The notes beneath the pieces are model-generated. The model did not search any database, was not told the DNA's origin, and saw only the letters and a program-made list of their open reading frames with translations. Position numbers and translations under genes: made by a program. Positions 26,681-34,978 of a DNA stretch of 64,000 nucleotides are shown here, one piece after another (position 1 is the first letter of the stretch; every line of letters starts with the position of its first letter). Source of the DNA: Calothrix sp. NIES-4105 (lineage in GTDB: Bacteria > Cyanobacteriota > Cyanobacteriia > Cyanobacteriales > Nostocaceae); contig NZ_AP018290.1 in the NCBI RefSeq assembly GCF_002368415.1, positions 4,725,614-4,789,613 of the forward strand, read 5' to 3'.

Positions 26681-27985
26681 TCCTCTTGGTAATTCGACGC
26701 GAAAAGTTGAACCTTCTCCAAGCTCACTTTCGACGCTGATAGTTCCACCTATCAACTTGAGTAGTTTGTCAACTATTGCAAGTCCTAAACCTGTACCTCC
26801 ATGTGTACGGCAGTATGTTTGATTTACTTGTCGAAATTCCTGAAATATACACTTGATGTCACTTTCGGCAATACCTATACCTGTGTCTCGCACAACTATA
26901 GCGATGCGACAGAAAGGCATTTCATATGCTTCAAGTGTTACACTACCTTTATCGGTAAACTTGATTGCGTTATCGAGAAGGTTAACTAGAATTTGACGAA
27001 TGCGCTCGCTATCACCAATTATTGTTGGATTTTGTAACTTAATGTCTACGACTAAAGGTAATTGTTTGCGTGAAGCAAGGTGTTGCAGTTCTTGAGTAAC
27101 ACTTTGAATGAGTTCAGCTAAGTTGAATTGTTGAGAGTTTAAACTTAACTTACCTGATTCTAAGGCTGTAAAATCAAGAATATCTTCGATTAATGCCAAT
27201 AAATGCTTGGCATTGTTGTAAATTCGCTCCACCATGTTCTTTAACTGCGGCGCCAAAAGCTTTACGGGTTGGCGTAGAAGCAGTTGAGCAAATCCCAATA
27301 TTATATGCATGGGGGTACGCAGTTCATGGGACATCATCGCCATAAACTGTGACTTTAATCGTACTGTTTCTTGTAACTGTAAATTTTCTGATTTGATTGC
27401 TTGCGCTTCTTCTGCTTGCTTACGCGCGGTGATATCGCGTATCAACCAATAAAAATGAATTTCATCATTAAGGTTTTTTACAGTGTTTACACTGATTGTG
27501 GCAGGAAATGTTTGACCGTCTTTTTTACAGAAAACAACTTCCCAATCTTTTAGTGTTTGTTCGTGAGGCAGTCTCAGTAGCTGATAGTGAAATGCATTCT
27601 GCTGATCTTGAGGTAAAAAATCAAGTAACGATTTATTAGCCCAGGCATTATATGATTGAATCCGTAATTGAAATAAATTTGCAGCAGCACGATTTGCATC
27701 TACGATATTGCCATCGCGATCAGTGATTAAATAAGCATCAGGTGCGAAATCGAACGAATTACGATAGCGTTGACGTTCAAGTTCTGCACTCCGGTAACAG
27801 TCTGCTAATTGTTCTTTCTGTAAAAGTAACTCATTGTGTGTAACTTGCAGTTCCTCTAACGCATCGTGGAGTTGGTTAAAAGCTTGCACCAACAAACCAG
27901 GTTGTCGCGAAGAGGCAGCAAGACTTTGGTTTAGTGTCTCCGTTCGTCGCTGTACTGCATTAATTTGTCGAGCAAATCTGTCCAT
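26651..27985 (-). CDS. PAS-domain histidine kinase
   Basis: A 444-residue soluble kinase. An N-terminal coiled coil covers about 1-85 (NQLHDALEELQVTHNELLLQ). A PAS domain covers about 90-200 (FDFAPDAYLITDRDGNIVDA, then WLIRDITARKQAEE). HisKA has its His in MMSHELRTPMHIILGFAQ. HATPase motifs are LLDNAIKFTD, DTGIGI and GTGLGLAIVDKL. There is no receiver or membrane segment. It is paralogous to the next gene upstream (28141-29463) and the last of the CheB-CheR-kinase series. Its final residues GVESALVRSC are encoded by the repeat block, so the native end has been altered. It probably works with the neighbouring CheR/CheB-type proteins. Confidence 0.93.
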   Translation of the reverse strand: MDRFARQINAVQRRTETLNQSLAASSRQPGLLVQAFNQLHDALEELQVTHNELLLQKEQLADCYRSAELERQRYRNSFDFAPDAYLITDRDGNIVDANRAAANLFQLRIQSYNAWANKSLLDFLPQDQQNAFHYQLLRLPHEQTLKDWEVVFCKKDGQTFPATISVNTVKNLNDEIHFYWLIRDITARKQAEEAQAIKSENLQLQETVRLKSQFMAMMSHELRTPMHIILGFAQLLLRQPVKLLAPQLKNMVERIYNNAKHLLALIEDILDFTALESGKLSLNSQQFNLAELIQSVTQELQHLASRKQLPLVVDIKLQNPTIIGDSERIRQILVNLLDNAIKFTDKGSVTLEAYEMPFCRIAIVVRDTGIGIAESDIKCIFQEFRQVNQTYCRTHGGTGLGLAIVDKLLKLIGGTISVESELGEGSTFRVELPRGVESALVRSC

Positions 27986-28140
27986 AACTCACATACCGCT
28001 ATTTCCCCTTCATTTAATAGCGTAATTGGTCAACCCAATAATTTGACTCTATCTATAGTCAAACTCTAGTTAAAACTTAAGGGTAGATAATGGCAACAGA
28101 TGTAACGCATGTAACGAATGAGTTATTTTTTAGATAGTAA

Positions 28141-29463
28141 TCATCCTTGGTTGGTGACTACCTTGGGTATCTCAACGCAAAAAGTAGAACCTTCACCAAC
28201 TGTACTAGTGACAGAAATTGTTCCCTGCATCAAACGTACTAAATGGTCTATGATTGCTAGTCCTAATCCTGTGCCGTTATATTTACGTATGGTTGTTTGG
28301 TTGATTTGTCGAAACGCTTGAAAAATATATTTTAAATCTTCTTCTGATATTCCAATTCCAGTATCACAAACGCAAATTGACAATTTATCTTGGAGCAGTT
28401 CTTTAACGTCAATATTTATGCTACCTGTGTCTGTAAATTTAATTGCGTTGTCAAGCAGGTTAACTATAATTTGCTTAACGCGAATGCTATCGTTAATAAC
28501 TATATTATTATCTATTTCGATATTTAGGTTAAGTTTTAAATTCTTTTTTTCAGCTATTGGACGCAATTCGTTTACGGTAGATGTAACTAGTTCTATCAAA
28601 TTAAATTTCTGTAATTGTAACTTTAATCGATTCGACTCTAACTTGGAAAGGTCGAGCATATCCTCAATTAAAGTCAACAACTGTTTACCATTATTAATAA
28701 TTTTTTCTAACATCATCGGGGAACTCGATGAAGACCACTGCTGAACTTGACGTTGGAGTAAGTTAGCAAAACCTAATATAGCGTGTAGAGGGGTACGCAA
28801 TTCATGAGACATTATTGCTATAAATTGCGATTTTAACTTGGCAGCTTCTTCGAGTTGTAAATTTTGTACTTGTACCGCGCGCAATTGTTCTTCTGTTTGC
28901 TTACGTTCTGTAATATCTCGTAACATCCAACGCCAACCTTGAATTTGACCTTTATTGTCTGTTATAGTAGTCCTACTAATAGAAACGTAGGTTATATGAC
29001 TATGGCGTGGCTGTATGCGAGTTTCCCACTCACTCACTCGCCTAGGTTGATGCTGCCGCAATAGTAAAGAACGAAACGCGCGTCGTTCTGATTCTGGAAT
29101 AAAATTAACTAAAAACTTGCCGGTAATGAAATGCTTGGGGATATTAAGCATTTCAGCCGCAGCATTGTTTGCCGCTTGAATTTTTCCTTCAATGTCAGTA
29201 ACTATATATCCATCTGGCGCCAAGTCAAAAAGTTCTTGGTAACGCTGTCGTTCTTGAGCTAACGAATAATGTGCCTCTGCTAAAATATGATTTTGCTCGC
29301 GTAATTCTTCTTCTGCGACCTGCAACTCTTCTAAAGCTATATGAAGTTCCTCAAGTGCTTTGATTAACAAATCTTGTTCCTGCAAAGGCGATTCATTAAT
29401 GTGTTGATTGAGCGCTTGTGTATTTTTATATACTTTCTCTATTTTTTGATTAAAATCATGCAT
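28141..29463 (-). CDS. PAS-domain histidine kinase, paralogue
   Basis: A soluble kinase of 440 residues from the ATG at 29463; an ATG at 29490 would add nine. I prefer 29463 because it aligns with the start of the paralogue at 27985 (MHDFNQKIEKV against MDRFARQINAV). Coiled coil 1-90 (ALEELHIALEELQVAEEELR), then PAS (LFDLAPDGYIVTDIEGKIQA; RDITERKQTEEQL). HisKA His lies in IMSHELRTPLHAILGFANL. HATPase motifs are LLDNAIKFTD, DTGIGIS and GTGLGLAIIDHL. The Asp-Gly-Tyr PAS variant is shared with the paralogue, indicating tandem duplication. Stimulus unknown. Confidence 0.93.
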   Translation of the reverse strand: MHDFNQKIEKVYKNTQALNQHINESPLQEQDLLIKALEELHIALEELQVAEEELREQNHILAEAHYSLAQERQRYQELFDLAPDGYIVTDIEGKIQAANNAAAEMLNIPKHFITGKFLVNFIPESERRAFRSLLLRQHQPRRVSEWETRIQPRHSHITYVSISRTTITDNKGQIQGWRWMLRDITERKQTEEQLRAVQVQNLQLEEAAKLKSQFIAIMSHELRTPLHAILGFANLLQRQVQQWSSSSSPMMLEKIINNGKQLLTLIEDMLDLSKLESNRLKLQLQKFNLIELVTSTVNELRPIAEKKNLKLNLNIEIDNNIVINDSIRVKQIIVNLLDNAIKFTDTGSINIDVKELLQDKLSICVCDTGIGISEEDLKYIFQAFRQINQTTIRKYNGTGLGLAIIDHLVRLMQGTISVTSTVGEGSTFCVEIPKVVTNQG

Positions 29464-29562
29464 ATTTGTTACCTGAATCACCCCCAACATCTATAAACTT
29501 ATAAATAGTAGTGATTTAATATATCTATCTGTAGAGGAAGTTATGTAATGATTGTACGAATA

Positions 29563-31425
29563 TTAATCATCTAATTTTTCGCGCTCTTCCATCAGTAGGA
29601 TTACTCCTTGGATATCTGTCGCTGTACGTAGAAGGGGAGTACAAATGATTTGGCATTGTATTGCCCGACCCCGACGATTTCTAGCATCTAGTAAAATTTC
29701 GTAATAATCAGATTGCTTAGTAAAAATATCGCGTAATGGTATCTTGAGCGGTTCGAGTGGTAAACCAATATCTAAGCTCATAAAGTGTTGTAACAGAACT
29801 TCATCGTTACGCAGTCCCCACAAATCCTCTGCTTTACGGTTCCAAATCAGAATATGATAATTGGGGCTAAGAACAACTACACCCGCGCGTAAACTGGTAA
29901 GTATCGATTCTAGAAAACCGTTAACGCGGTTGAGTTCTTCACTGCGCTGACGCAATTCTTCATTAATTGACTGCAATTCTTCGTTAGTAGATTGCAGTTC
30001 TTCGTTCATGGTTTCGAGTTCTTCATTCGTTGACTGTAATTCCTCGTTGGTAGTTTCGAGTTCCTCGACAGTTGATTGAAGTTCTTCGTTGGTAGTTTCT
30101 AATTCTTCATTTGTAGATTGGAGTTCTTCGTAAGCTGTTTCGAGTTCTTGATTCGCGTGTACTAATTCGTTTTGTAGCTGTTTAAAACTGGTAACGTCAA
30201 TAAATACAATTTTGATACCTAGTAATTTATCAGTATTTTCATCTAATAAAGGTATGATTTGTATGTCAAAAAATCGTATTTCCCTTTCCGAGGTAGGGTA
30301 TTCGATATCTTTTAAAGTTACACTGCGAAGGTTAGAGCGAACTTGATCAATACGTGAACGCAGTTCAACAGGACGGTAAGAAATTTCTAAATCTTGTAGA
30401 GGTCGTCCTAAGTCGCGAAGATTGAGATTAAATAAATTTCTCGCTTCTTTGTTGGCAAGTAGTACAGAATTATTTGAGTCAACTACTATTTGGGCAACCG
30501 GGTCAATTTCAAAAGTCGCTTCATAAATATGAATTTGGTCAACCATTTCTGGAGCGGTTTGGAGGTTTTGAAGATGAGACATGCTTAATAGAATATCCCT
30601 TAAGTTAGCGTTTGGAGTTTTAGTAAATACCCGGCGCCGTAAATCTACGGCTGTAAATGAGTGAGTGCGAGTAAATAACATTTCAGCCTTACCTAAGAAA
30701 AGAAACCCTCCTTCATTAAGAGCAAAGTGAAAGCGGTCGAGAATCCGAGATTGGGTTTCGGTATTAAAATACATCAAAGTATTTCGGCAAATCAGCAAAT
30801 CAATTCGAGATATTGGTGCATCTTGCACTAAGTCATGGCGCCCAAAAATAACACAATGACGCAGTTCTTTTTTAACAACATAGTGCCCGTTTACATTTTC
30901 AAAATATTTCTCAAGTAACCTAGGAGGAACATCTTGTACATCTTTAGTAGTATATGTAGCATGACGGGAATGATTGAGAGCTTCAGTATCGACATCTGTA
31001 GCAAAGATTTTGACGCGCTTTGAATATTCCTCCATCCCAAGAGCTTCTGCCAGTAACATCGCCACAGTATAAGTTTCTTCTCCCGAAGCACAACCTGCAC
31101 TCCAGACACGGATAAGTTTTGTTCTCTGCTTGCTCTTAATAATAGTAGGAATAATTTCGGATGCGATATATTCCCAAGCCTGCGGCTCTCGAAAAAAAGT
31201 AGTTACATTAATTAAAATCGTATTGAATAAATCTATAAACTCGTTTGGGTGAACTTCCAAATAATCAAGATAATCTATGTAATTATCTACACCTATTGTC
31301 TGCATCCGCCTACATATACGACGGGTTAAACTTGTACGTTTGTAACCACTAAAATCAAAACCACGGGTATGTCGAATGTAATCTAGTAGAGCTTCCAAAT
31401 CTGGATTTTGTTCGGTAGAAGTCAT
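29563..31425 (-). CDS. CheR-type methyltransferase with PAS domains and long coiled coil
   Basis: A 620-residue protein. The first 270 residues are CheR: an N-terminal helical domain (HTRGFDFSGYKRTSLTRRIC), the SAM motif VWSAGCASGEETYTVAMLL, and LLICRNTLMYFNTETQSRIL. Next comes a PAS domain at about 300-400. A coiled coil of about 90 residues follows, built from the repeating 11-13-mers ELETTNEELQST and NEELQSINEEL. A C-terminal PAS domain covers about 500-610. CheR methylates glutamates of chemoreceptors. The CheR-PAS-coiled-coil form is widespread in sensory proteins without an obvious receptor. Its partner CheB proteins are upstream and kinases downstream on the same strand. Confidence 0.93.
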   Translation of the reverse strand: MTSTEQNPDLEALLDYIRHTRGFDFSGYKRTSLTRRICRRMQTIGVDNYIDYLDYLEVHPNEFIDLFNTILINVTTFFREPQAWEYIASEIIPTIIKSKQRTKLIRVWSAGCASGEETYTVAMLLAEALGMEEYSKRVKIFATDVDTEALNHSRHATYTTKDVQDVPPRLLEKYFENVNGHYVVKKELRHCVIFGRHDLVQDAPISRIDLLICRNTLMYFNTETQSRILDRFHFALNEGGFLFLGKAEMLFTRTHSFTAVDLRRRVFTKTPNANLRDILLSMSHLQNLQTAPEMVDQIHIYEATFEIDPVAQIVVDSNNSVLLANKEARNLFNLNLRDLGRPLQDLEISYRPVELRSRIDQVRSNLRSVTLKDIEYPTSEREIRFFDIQIIPLLDENTDKLLGIKIVFIDVTSFKQLQNELVHANQELETAYEELQSTNEELETTNEELQSTVEELETTNEELQSTNEELETMNEELQSTNEELQSINEELRQRSEELNRVNGFLESILTSLRAGVVVLSPNYHILIWNRKAEDLWGLRNDEVLLQHFMSLDIGLPLEPLKIPLRDIFTKQSDYYEILLDARNRRGRAIQCQIICTPLLRTATDIQGVILLMEEREKLDD

Positions 31426-31454
31426 AATTTATACTAATTAGTTAGGAGGGGCGT

Positions 31455-31904
31455 CGGGGCGGGTTCACCTAGATTTTTCGTTATTTAGTAGAATTTAGGT
31501 AAACCCGCCCGTACATGAGCAGCGTCGGGGCGGGTTCACCGACATTTTTCGTTATTTAGGTAAACCCACTTATGAATTAGGAGGGGCGGAGCAGCGTCGG
31601 GGCGGGTTCACCTAGATTTTTCGTTATTTAGTAGAATTTAGGTAAACCCACTTATGAATTAGGAGGGGCGGAGCAGCGTCGGGGCGGGTTCACCGACATT
31701 TTTCGTTATTTAGTAGAATTTAGGTAAACCCACTTATGAATTAGGAGGGGCGAAGGAGCATCGGGGCGGGTTCACCTAGATTTTTCGTTATTTAGTAGAA
31801 TTTAGGTAAACCCACTTATGAATTAGGAGGGGCGAAGGAGCGTCGGGGCGGGTTCACCTAGATTTTTCGTTATTTAGTAGAATTTAGGTAAACCCGCCCG
31901 TACA
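31455..31904. repeat. Tandem array of six GGGCGGGTT units (up to 82-bp period)
   Basis: Units start at 31455, 31526, 31598, 31680, 31762 and 31844, so the period is 71, 72, 82, 82 and 82 bp. Each opens CGGGGCGGGTTCACC, contains TTTTTCGTTATTTAG and closes AGGTAAACCC. The first and last units keep the full palindromic end CCCGCCCGTACA. The middle ones have CACTTATGAATTAGGAGG instead, as if the spacer had been copied along. It lies between the short cheB gene and cheR, all on the minus strand. Confidence 0.95.
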
Positions 31905-31966
31905 GGAATTATTTTGTATTAATTATCAAGGAAAATTGAACATAATTAATAAAAGAAGAGTAAAAA

Positions 31967-32536
31967 TCATTCAGCAGTTAATTCTAATAAAATGGGAGCA
32001 ATTTCTGATAAAGGCAGTATAAAATCAACACATCCAGTTTGAATTGCATTAGATGGCATACTAAAGAATTCCGAAGTTACGTGGTCTTGAGCAATAACTT
32101 TACCACCCGCGCGTTTTACTGCTACTACTCCATCTGTGCCATCACCATCCATACCAGTTAAAACTACAGCAATAACTCGTTCTTGGAAACAAGCTGCTGC
32201 GGATTCAAATAACATATCGGCTGCAGGACGGACACGACAGACTTTCTCAGTATTTAATAAAGACAGCGTACCATCGCTATTAACAACTAAGTGCAGGTTA
32301 GGAGGTGCTATATATACTACCCCAGTGGTTAGTAATTCTGACTCTTGAGCTTGTTTAACTGACAAAGGTGTGTGTTGATTTAGGATTTCGGCAAGGCAAC
32401 TAGGGTAATTTGGGTTAAGGTGTTGCACTATTGCTATAGGTGGAGCAAAGTTTTCGGGTAAGTTTGATAAAATTTCGTTTATAGCTCGGATTCCACCAGC
32501 AGATGCAGCTAGCACCACCAAGTAGCGGCTACTCAT
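31967..32536 (-). CDS. CheB-type methylesterase, stand-alone catalytic domain
   Basis: A 189-residue CheB catalytic domain with the expected triad: Ser in LAASAGGIRAI, His in IAIVQHLNPN, and Asp in VVLTGMDGDGTDG. It has no receiver domain, so it is not regulated by phosphorylation in cis. CheB removes methyl groups from receptor glutamates. It overlaps the upstream, larger CheB gene by 8 bp, so the two are translationally coupled. The intergenic array separates it from cheR. Having two methylesterases and one methyltransferase suggests different targets or a regulatory pair. Confidence 0.92.
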   Translation of the reverse strand: MSSRYLVVLAASAGGIRAINEILSNLPENFAPPIAIVQHLNPNYPSCLAEILNQHTPLSVKQAQESELLTTGVVYIAPPNLHLVVNSDGTLSLLNTEKVCRVRPAADMLFESAAACFQERVIAVVLTGMDGDGTDGVVAVKRAGGKVIAQDHVTSEFFSMPSNAIQTGCVDFILPLSEIAPILLELTAE

Positions 32537-33587
32537 TATTTACAGCTTCTTGAGTTACGAATAATTGAGGTTCTGAATTTAGATTATCTTCTTCGGTGCC
32601 AGCATGTTGAATAATTACATTGCGAATGATTTCAGCGCGTCCTTCGGCATCTTTAGCTTCTTGCTCTAAACGTTGTGCAGATAAATTTTGGTTGCGCTCG
32701 CGCATTCTTTTAGCCATACGGTCAGCAAGCGATGCTTTTTCCTCAAGAGCGCGAATTGCAATCCATAAAGCATCTTCTAATGATTCAGATTGCTTGAAGA
32801 GCAAACTTTCTGGCGAGTAAGCATGTCCAGTGCGACAGCGAAACCTAAATATACCGTCTTCTTGTAGTTCCCAAAGACCACCCCCACAATCAGGACAAAC
32901 ATACTCGGAAGGCTTGCCAGGTTTATTTTTTGAGTGAAGCCTTTCTGCACTCAGTTGTGCTATATCAGATTCGTATTCCATGAGTTCAGGAACTTGCTTG
33001 TTATTTTTTTTTACAACTGGTGTATTTACTAAATTTACTAGTTTAGATGGAATCTCCGATAGTGGTAAAACACAATCAATATCGCTAACGTTTTCAATCG
33101 CACTACGTGGCATTCCATTAAACATTGCATCCGAAGGGTCTTGGACAACTGCCAAACCACCTCTAATTTTCACTGCCGCTAACCCAGCAGTACCATCATC
33201 AAGTACACCCGTTAAAACTACACCTATTACTCTTCCATCATAAAAGCGAGCTGCGGTGCGAAACGTTGGGTCAATAGCTGGGCGATGGTTATTTTCTTTT
33301 GGTCCACGAGCCAAATTAACGTATCCAGATTTTATGAGTAAGTGATAACCCGGTGGCGCCACATAAATTTGCCCCGGTTTTAGGACTTCTCCATCTTTAG
33401 CATGATGCGCTGGCAGACGTTTAGCTCGGTTAAGAATAGTAGGTAAAACACTTTTACCTTCAGAAGGTACGTGAAGAATTATAATTATACTAGCATTCAG
33501 GTCAGATGGTAAATTGCTTACTAAAAAAGTCAGTGCCTCAACTCCTCCTGCTGATGCTCCGACAACGATAATATCGTGATTGGGCAT
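32529..33587 (-). CDS. CheB methylesterase with C-terminal zinc-binding tail
   Basis: A 352-residue protein. Residues 1-185 are a CheB domain (Ser in VVGASAGGVEAL, His in IIILHVPSEG, Asp in VVLTGVLDDGTAG). After a linker, residues about 225-265 form a zinc-ribbon-like segment with CPDCGGGLWEL and FRCRTGHAYSPESL (two Cys, then Cys and His). A helical tail follows (EDALWIAIRALEEKASLADR). This CheB-plus-tail layout is known in many bacteria, but the tail has no agreed function. There is no receiver domain. It is the first gene of the signalling block and overlaps the next CheB by 8 bp. Confidence 0.92.
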   Translation of the reverse strand: MPNHDIIVVGASAGGVEALTFLVSNLPSDLNASIIIILHVPSEGKSVLPTILNRAKRLPAHHAKDGEVLKPGQIYVAPPGYHLLIKSGYVNLARGPKENNHRPAIDPTFRTAARFYDGRVIGVVLTGVLDDGTAGLAAVKIRGGLAVVQDPSDAMFNGMPRSAIENVSDIDCVLPLSEIPSKLVNLVNTPVVKKNNKQVPELMEYESDIAQLSAERLHSKNKPGKPSEYVCPDCGGGLWELQEDGIFRFRCRTGHAYSPESLLFKQSESLEDALWIAIRALEEKASLADRMAKRMRERNQNLSAQRLEQEAKDAEGRAEIIRNVIIQHAGTEEDNLNSEPQLFVTQEAVNNE

Positions 33588-33733
33588 TATATTTTTTCTC
33601 CTTTATAACAGCATCGTTTACATTTAACGACACTGCCTAAACAAAGTTAGCAGAATACAAGTAATTCAATCACCTAGCTGTAAGAAGATATATTTATTAT
33701 AAGTCATCTACCATAAGTTATAATTTGTAAATA

Positions 33734-34597
33734 TTACAGGACTTTGTAAACCAAAAATCCATTTATTGCGTCCATTAATACTTCTGGTTCATCCGCGCGG
33801 ATTAAATGGCTACTGTTTTCAAAGATTCTTAAGTCAGCGTTTTTTATGCCTCTGGCAATTTCTTCAGAGAATTCAGGCGCGCATATCCAATCATGGCGCC
33901 CACCTATTACTAATGTCGGTGCAGTAATTTTATACAGTTGGTCACGTACATCATATGTTCTCAAAAATCCACCAAAAGCTTCATTAATAGCATCTATTGA
34001 GAGTATTTTGTGATCCCAGACTTTCACGGATGTATTCGGGTCGTGTTTGAGTGAATACATCGGCGCCAAAATTTTAAAGTAGTCGCGCAGTTGTTCTTCA
34101 TTCTCAAAATTACCATCCCAAAGTCGCTGGGCAATAAGATTTTGTTCTTCAGTTCCGCGTTCTCTTAAAATTTGCTTTGCCCGTTCTAAAAATTCATAAC
34201 TCGCAGTGCTGACAATGATAATCAAATGTGAGACGTTTTGAGGATAACGGACAGCATATGATAGCCCGACCATGCCACCGTAGGAAGTCCCGATAACAAC
34301 GATTTTGTCAAGTCCTAAATATTGACGCAGTGCTTCCATATCTTCGACATTATTATCGAGAGTGTAGGTTTCCTTGGCGCCGCGTTTAGACCGTCCTTGT
34401 CCACGATGGTCAAAATATACTAATTGTAAGGAGCGTGTTAAAGCTGAGAAAGTCGGTTTGTAACCAGTATGGTCGGCGCCGGGACCACCGTGTATTAAAA
34501 AAGCGGTAGGTTTTGTGTAAGTGCGGTTGTTTTCAACTACTACACTGCACCCCTCAACATCAAAGAATATTTCTGTATCGCGAATTTTGGCAAACAT
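33734..34597 (-). CDS. Alpha/beta hydrolase (proline-iminopeptidase-like)
   Basis: A 287-residue alpha/beta hydrolase. The oxyanion region is LIHGGPGADHTGYKP, as in prolyl aminopeptidases, followed by YFDHRGQGRSKRG. The nucleophile Ser is in VIGTSYGGMVGLSYA. The acid is Asp in VIGGRHDWICAPEFSE and the base is His in NSSHLIRADEP. No signal peptide. Substrates of this group range from N-terminal proline peptides to small esters or lactones, so the name is only by motif. It stands alone between the CheB block and the small unknown gene. Confidence 0.88.
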   Translation of the reverse strand: MFAKIRDTEIFFDVEGCSVVVENNRTYTKPTAFLIHGGPGADHTGYKPTFSALTRSLQLVYFDHRGQGRSKRGAKETYTLDNNVEDMEALRQYLGLDKIVVIGTSYGGMVGLSYAVRYPQNVSHLIIIVSTASYEFLERAKQILRERGTEEQNLIAQRLWDGNFENEEQLRDYFKILAPMYSLKHDPNTSVKVWDHKILSIDAINEAFGGFLRTYDVRDQLYKITAPTLVIGGRHDWICAPEFSEEIARGIKNADLRIFENSSHLIRADEPEVLMDAINGFLVYKVL

Positions 34598-34690
34598 TAT
34601 TTTAGATATTAGATAGTAGGGTGGGCACTGCCCACCTTACTACTGTATTAAATTAGATTGTGCTTTGTGAAGAATTATTAGATTAACTGA

Positions 34691-34903
34691 TTATGAAGCT
34701 GTGTTATTTATTAGTTGCCGAACACGTGCGATAATTTCAGGAGTTAATTCTGACTCTGGCTCAACTATCTCACGTTCAGCTAAAACTATCTCAATTTCTT
34801 CTTTTGAAGCTTTCCTCGACCGCTGTAGAAACTTATCGAAGGATTGCTTTTGCTCTTGTCTTTCTTCTATAGATGTTGCCTGAATCGAATAATTTGATGT
34901 CAT
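34691..34903 (-). CDS. Small hypothetical protein, helical and acidic
   Basis: A 70-residue protein from the ATG at 34903; a longer open frame to 34966 adds residues of unlikely composition encoded partly by a dispersed repeat. It is highly charged (SIEERQEQKQSFDKFLQRSR, then KEEIEIVLAEREIVEPESEL) and ends TPEIIARVRQLINNTAS. Size and charge resemble small antitoxin-like or regulatory proteins, but no DNA-binding motif is evident and no toxin is next to it. Function unknown. No clear ribosome-binding site. Confidence 0.5.
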   Translation of the reverse strand: MTSNYSIQATSIEERQEQKQSFDKFLQRSRKASKEEIEIVLAEREIVEPESELTPEIIARVRQLINNTAS

Positions 34904-34978
34904 AACGGCACAAAGTAAGGAAGTTGTAGACCATATTATCATGGACGGGCAGGATGCCCGTTCCACAAGAGGTTTAGA

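Noticed and set aside
31455-31904. Array of repeats that might be taken for a CRISPR
   Set aside because: The units are tandem copies with the same sequence throughout and no unique spacers; periods of 71-82 bp and palindromic ends fit amplified intergenic repeats. No cas genes are present, and the TnpB-like genes are elsewhere.
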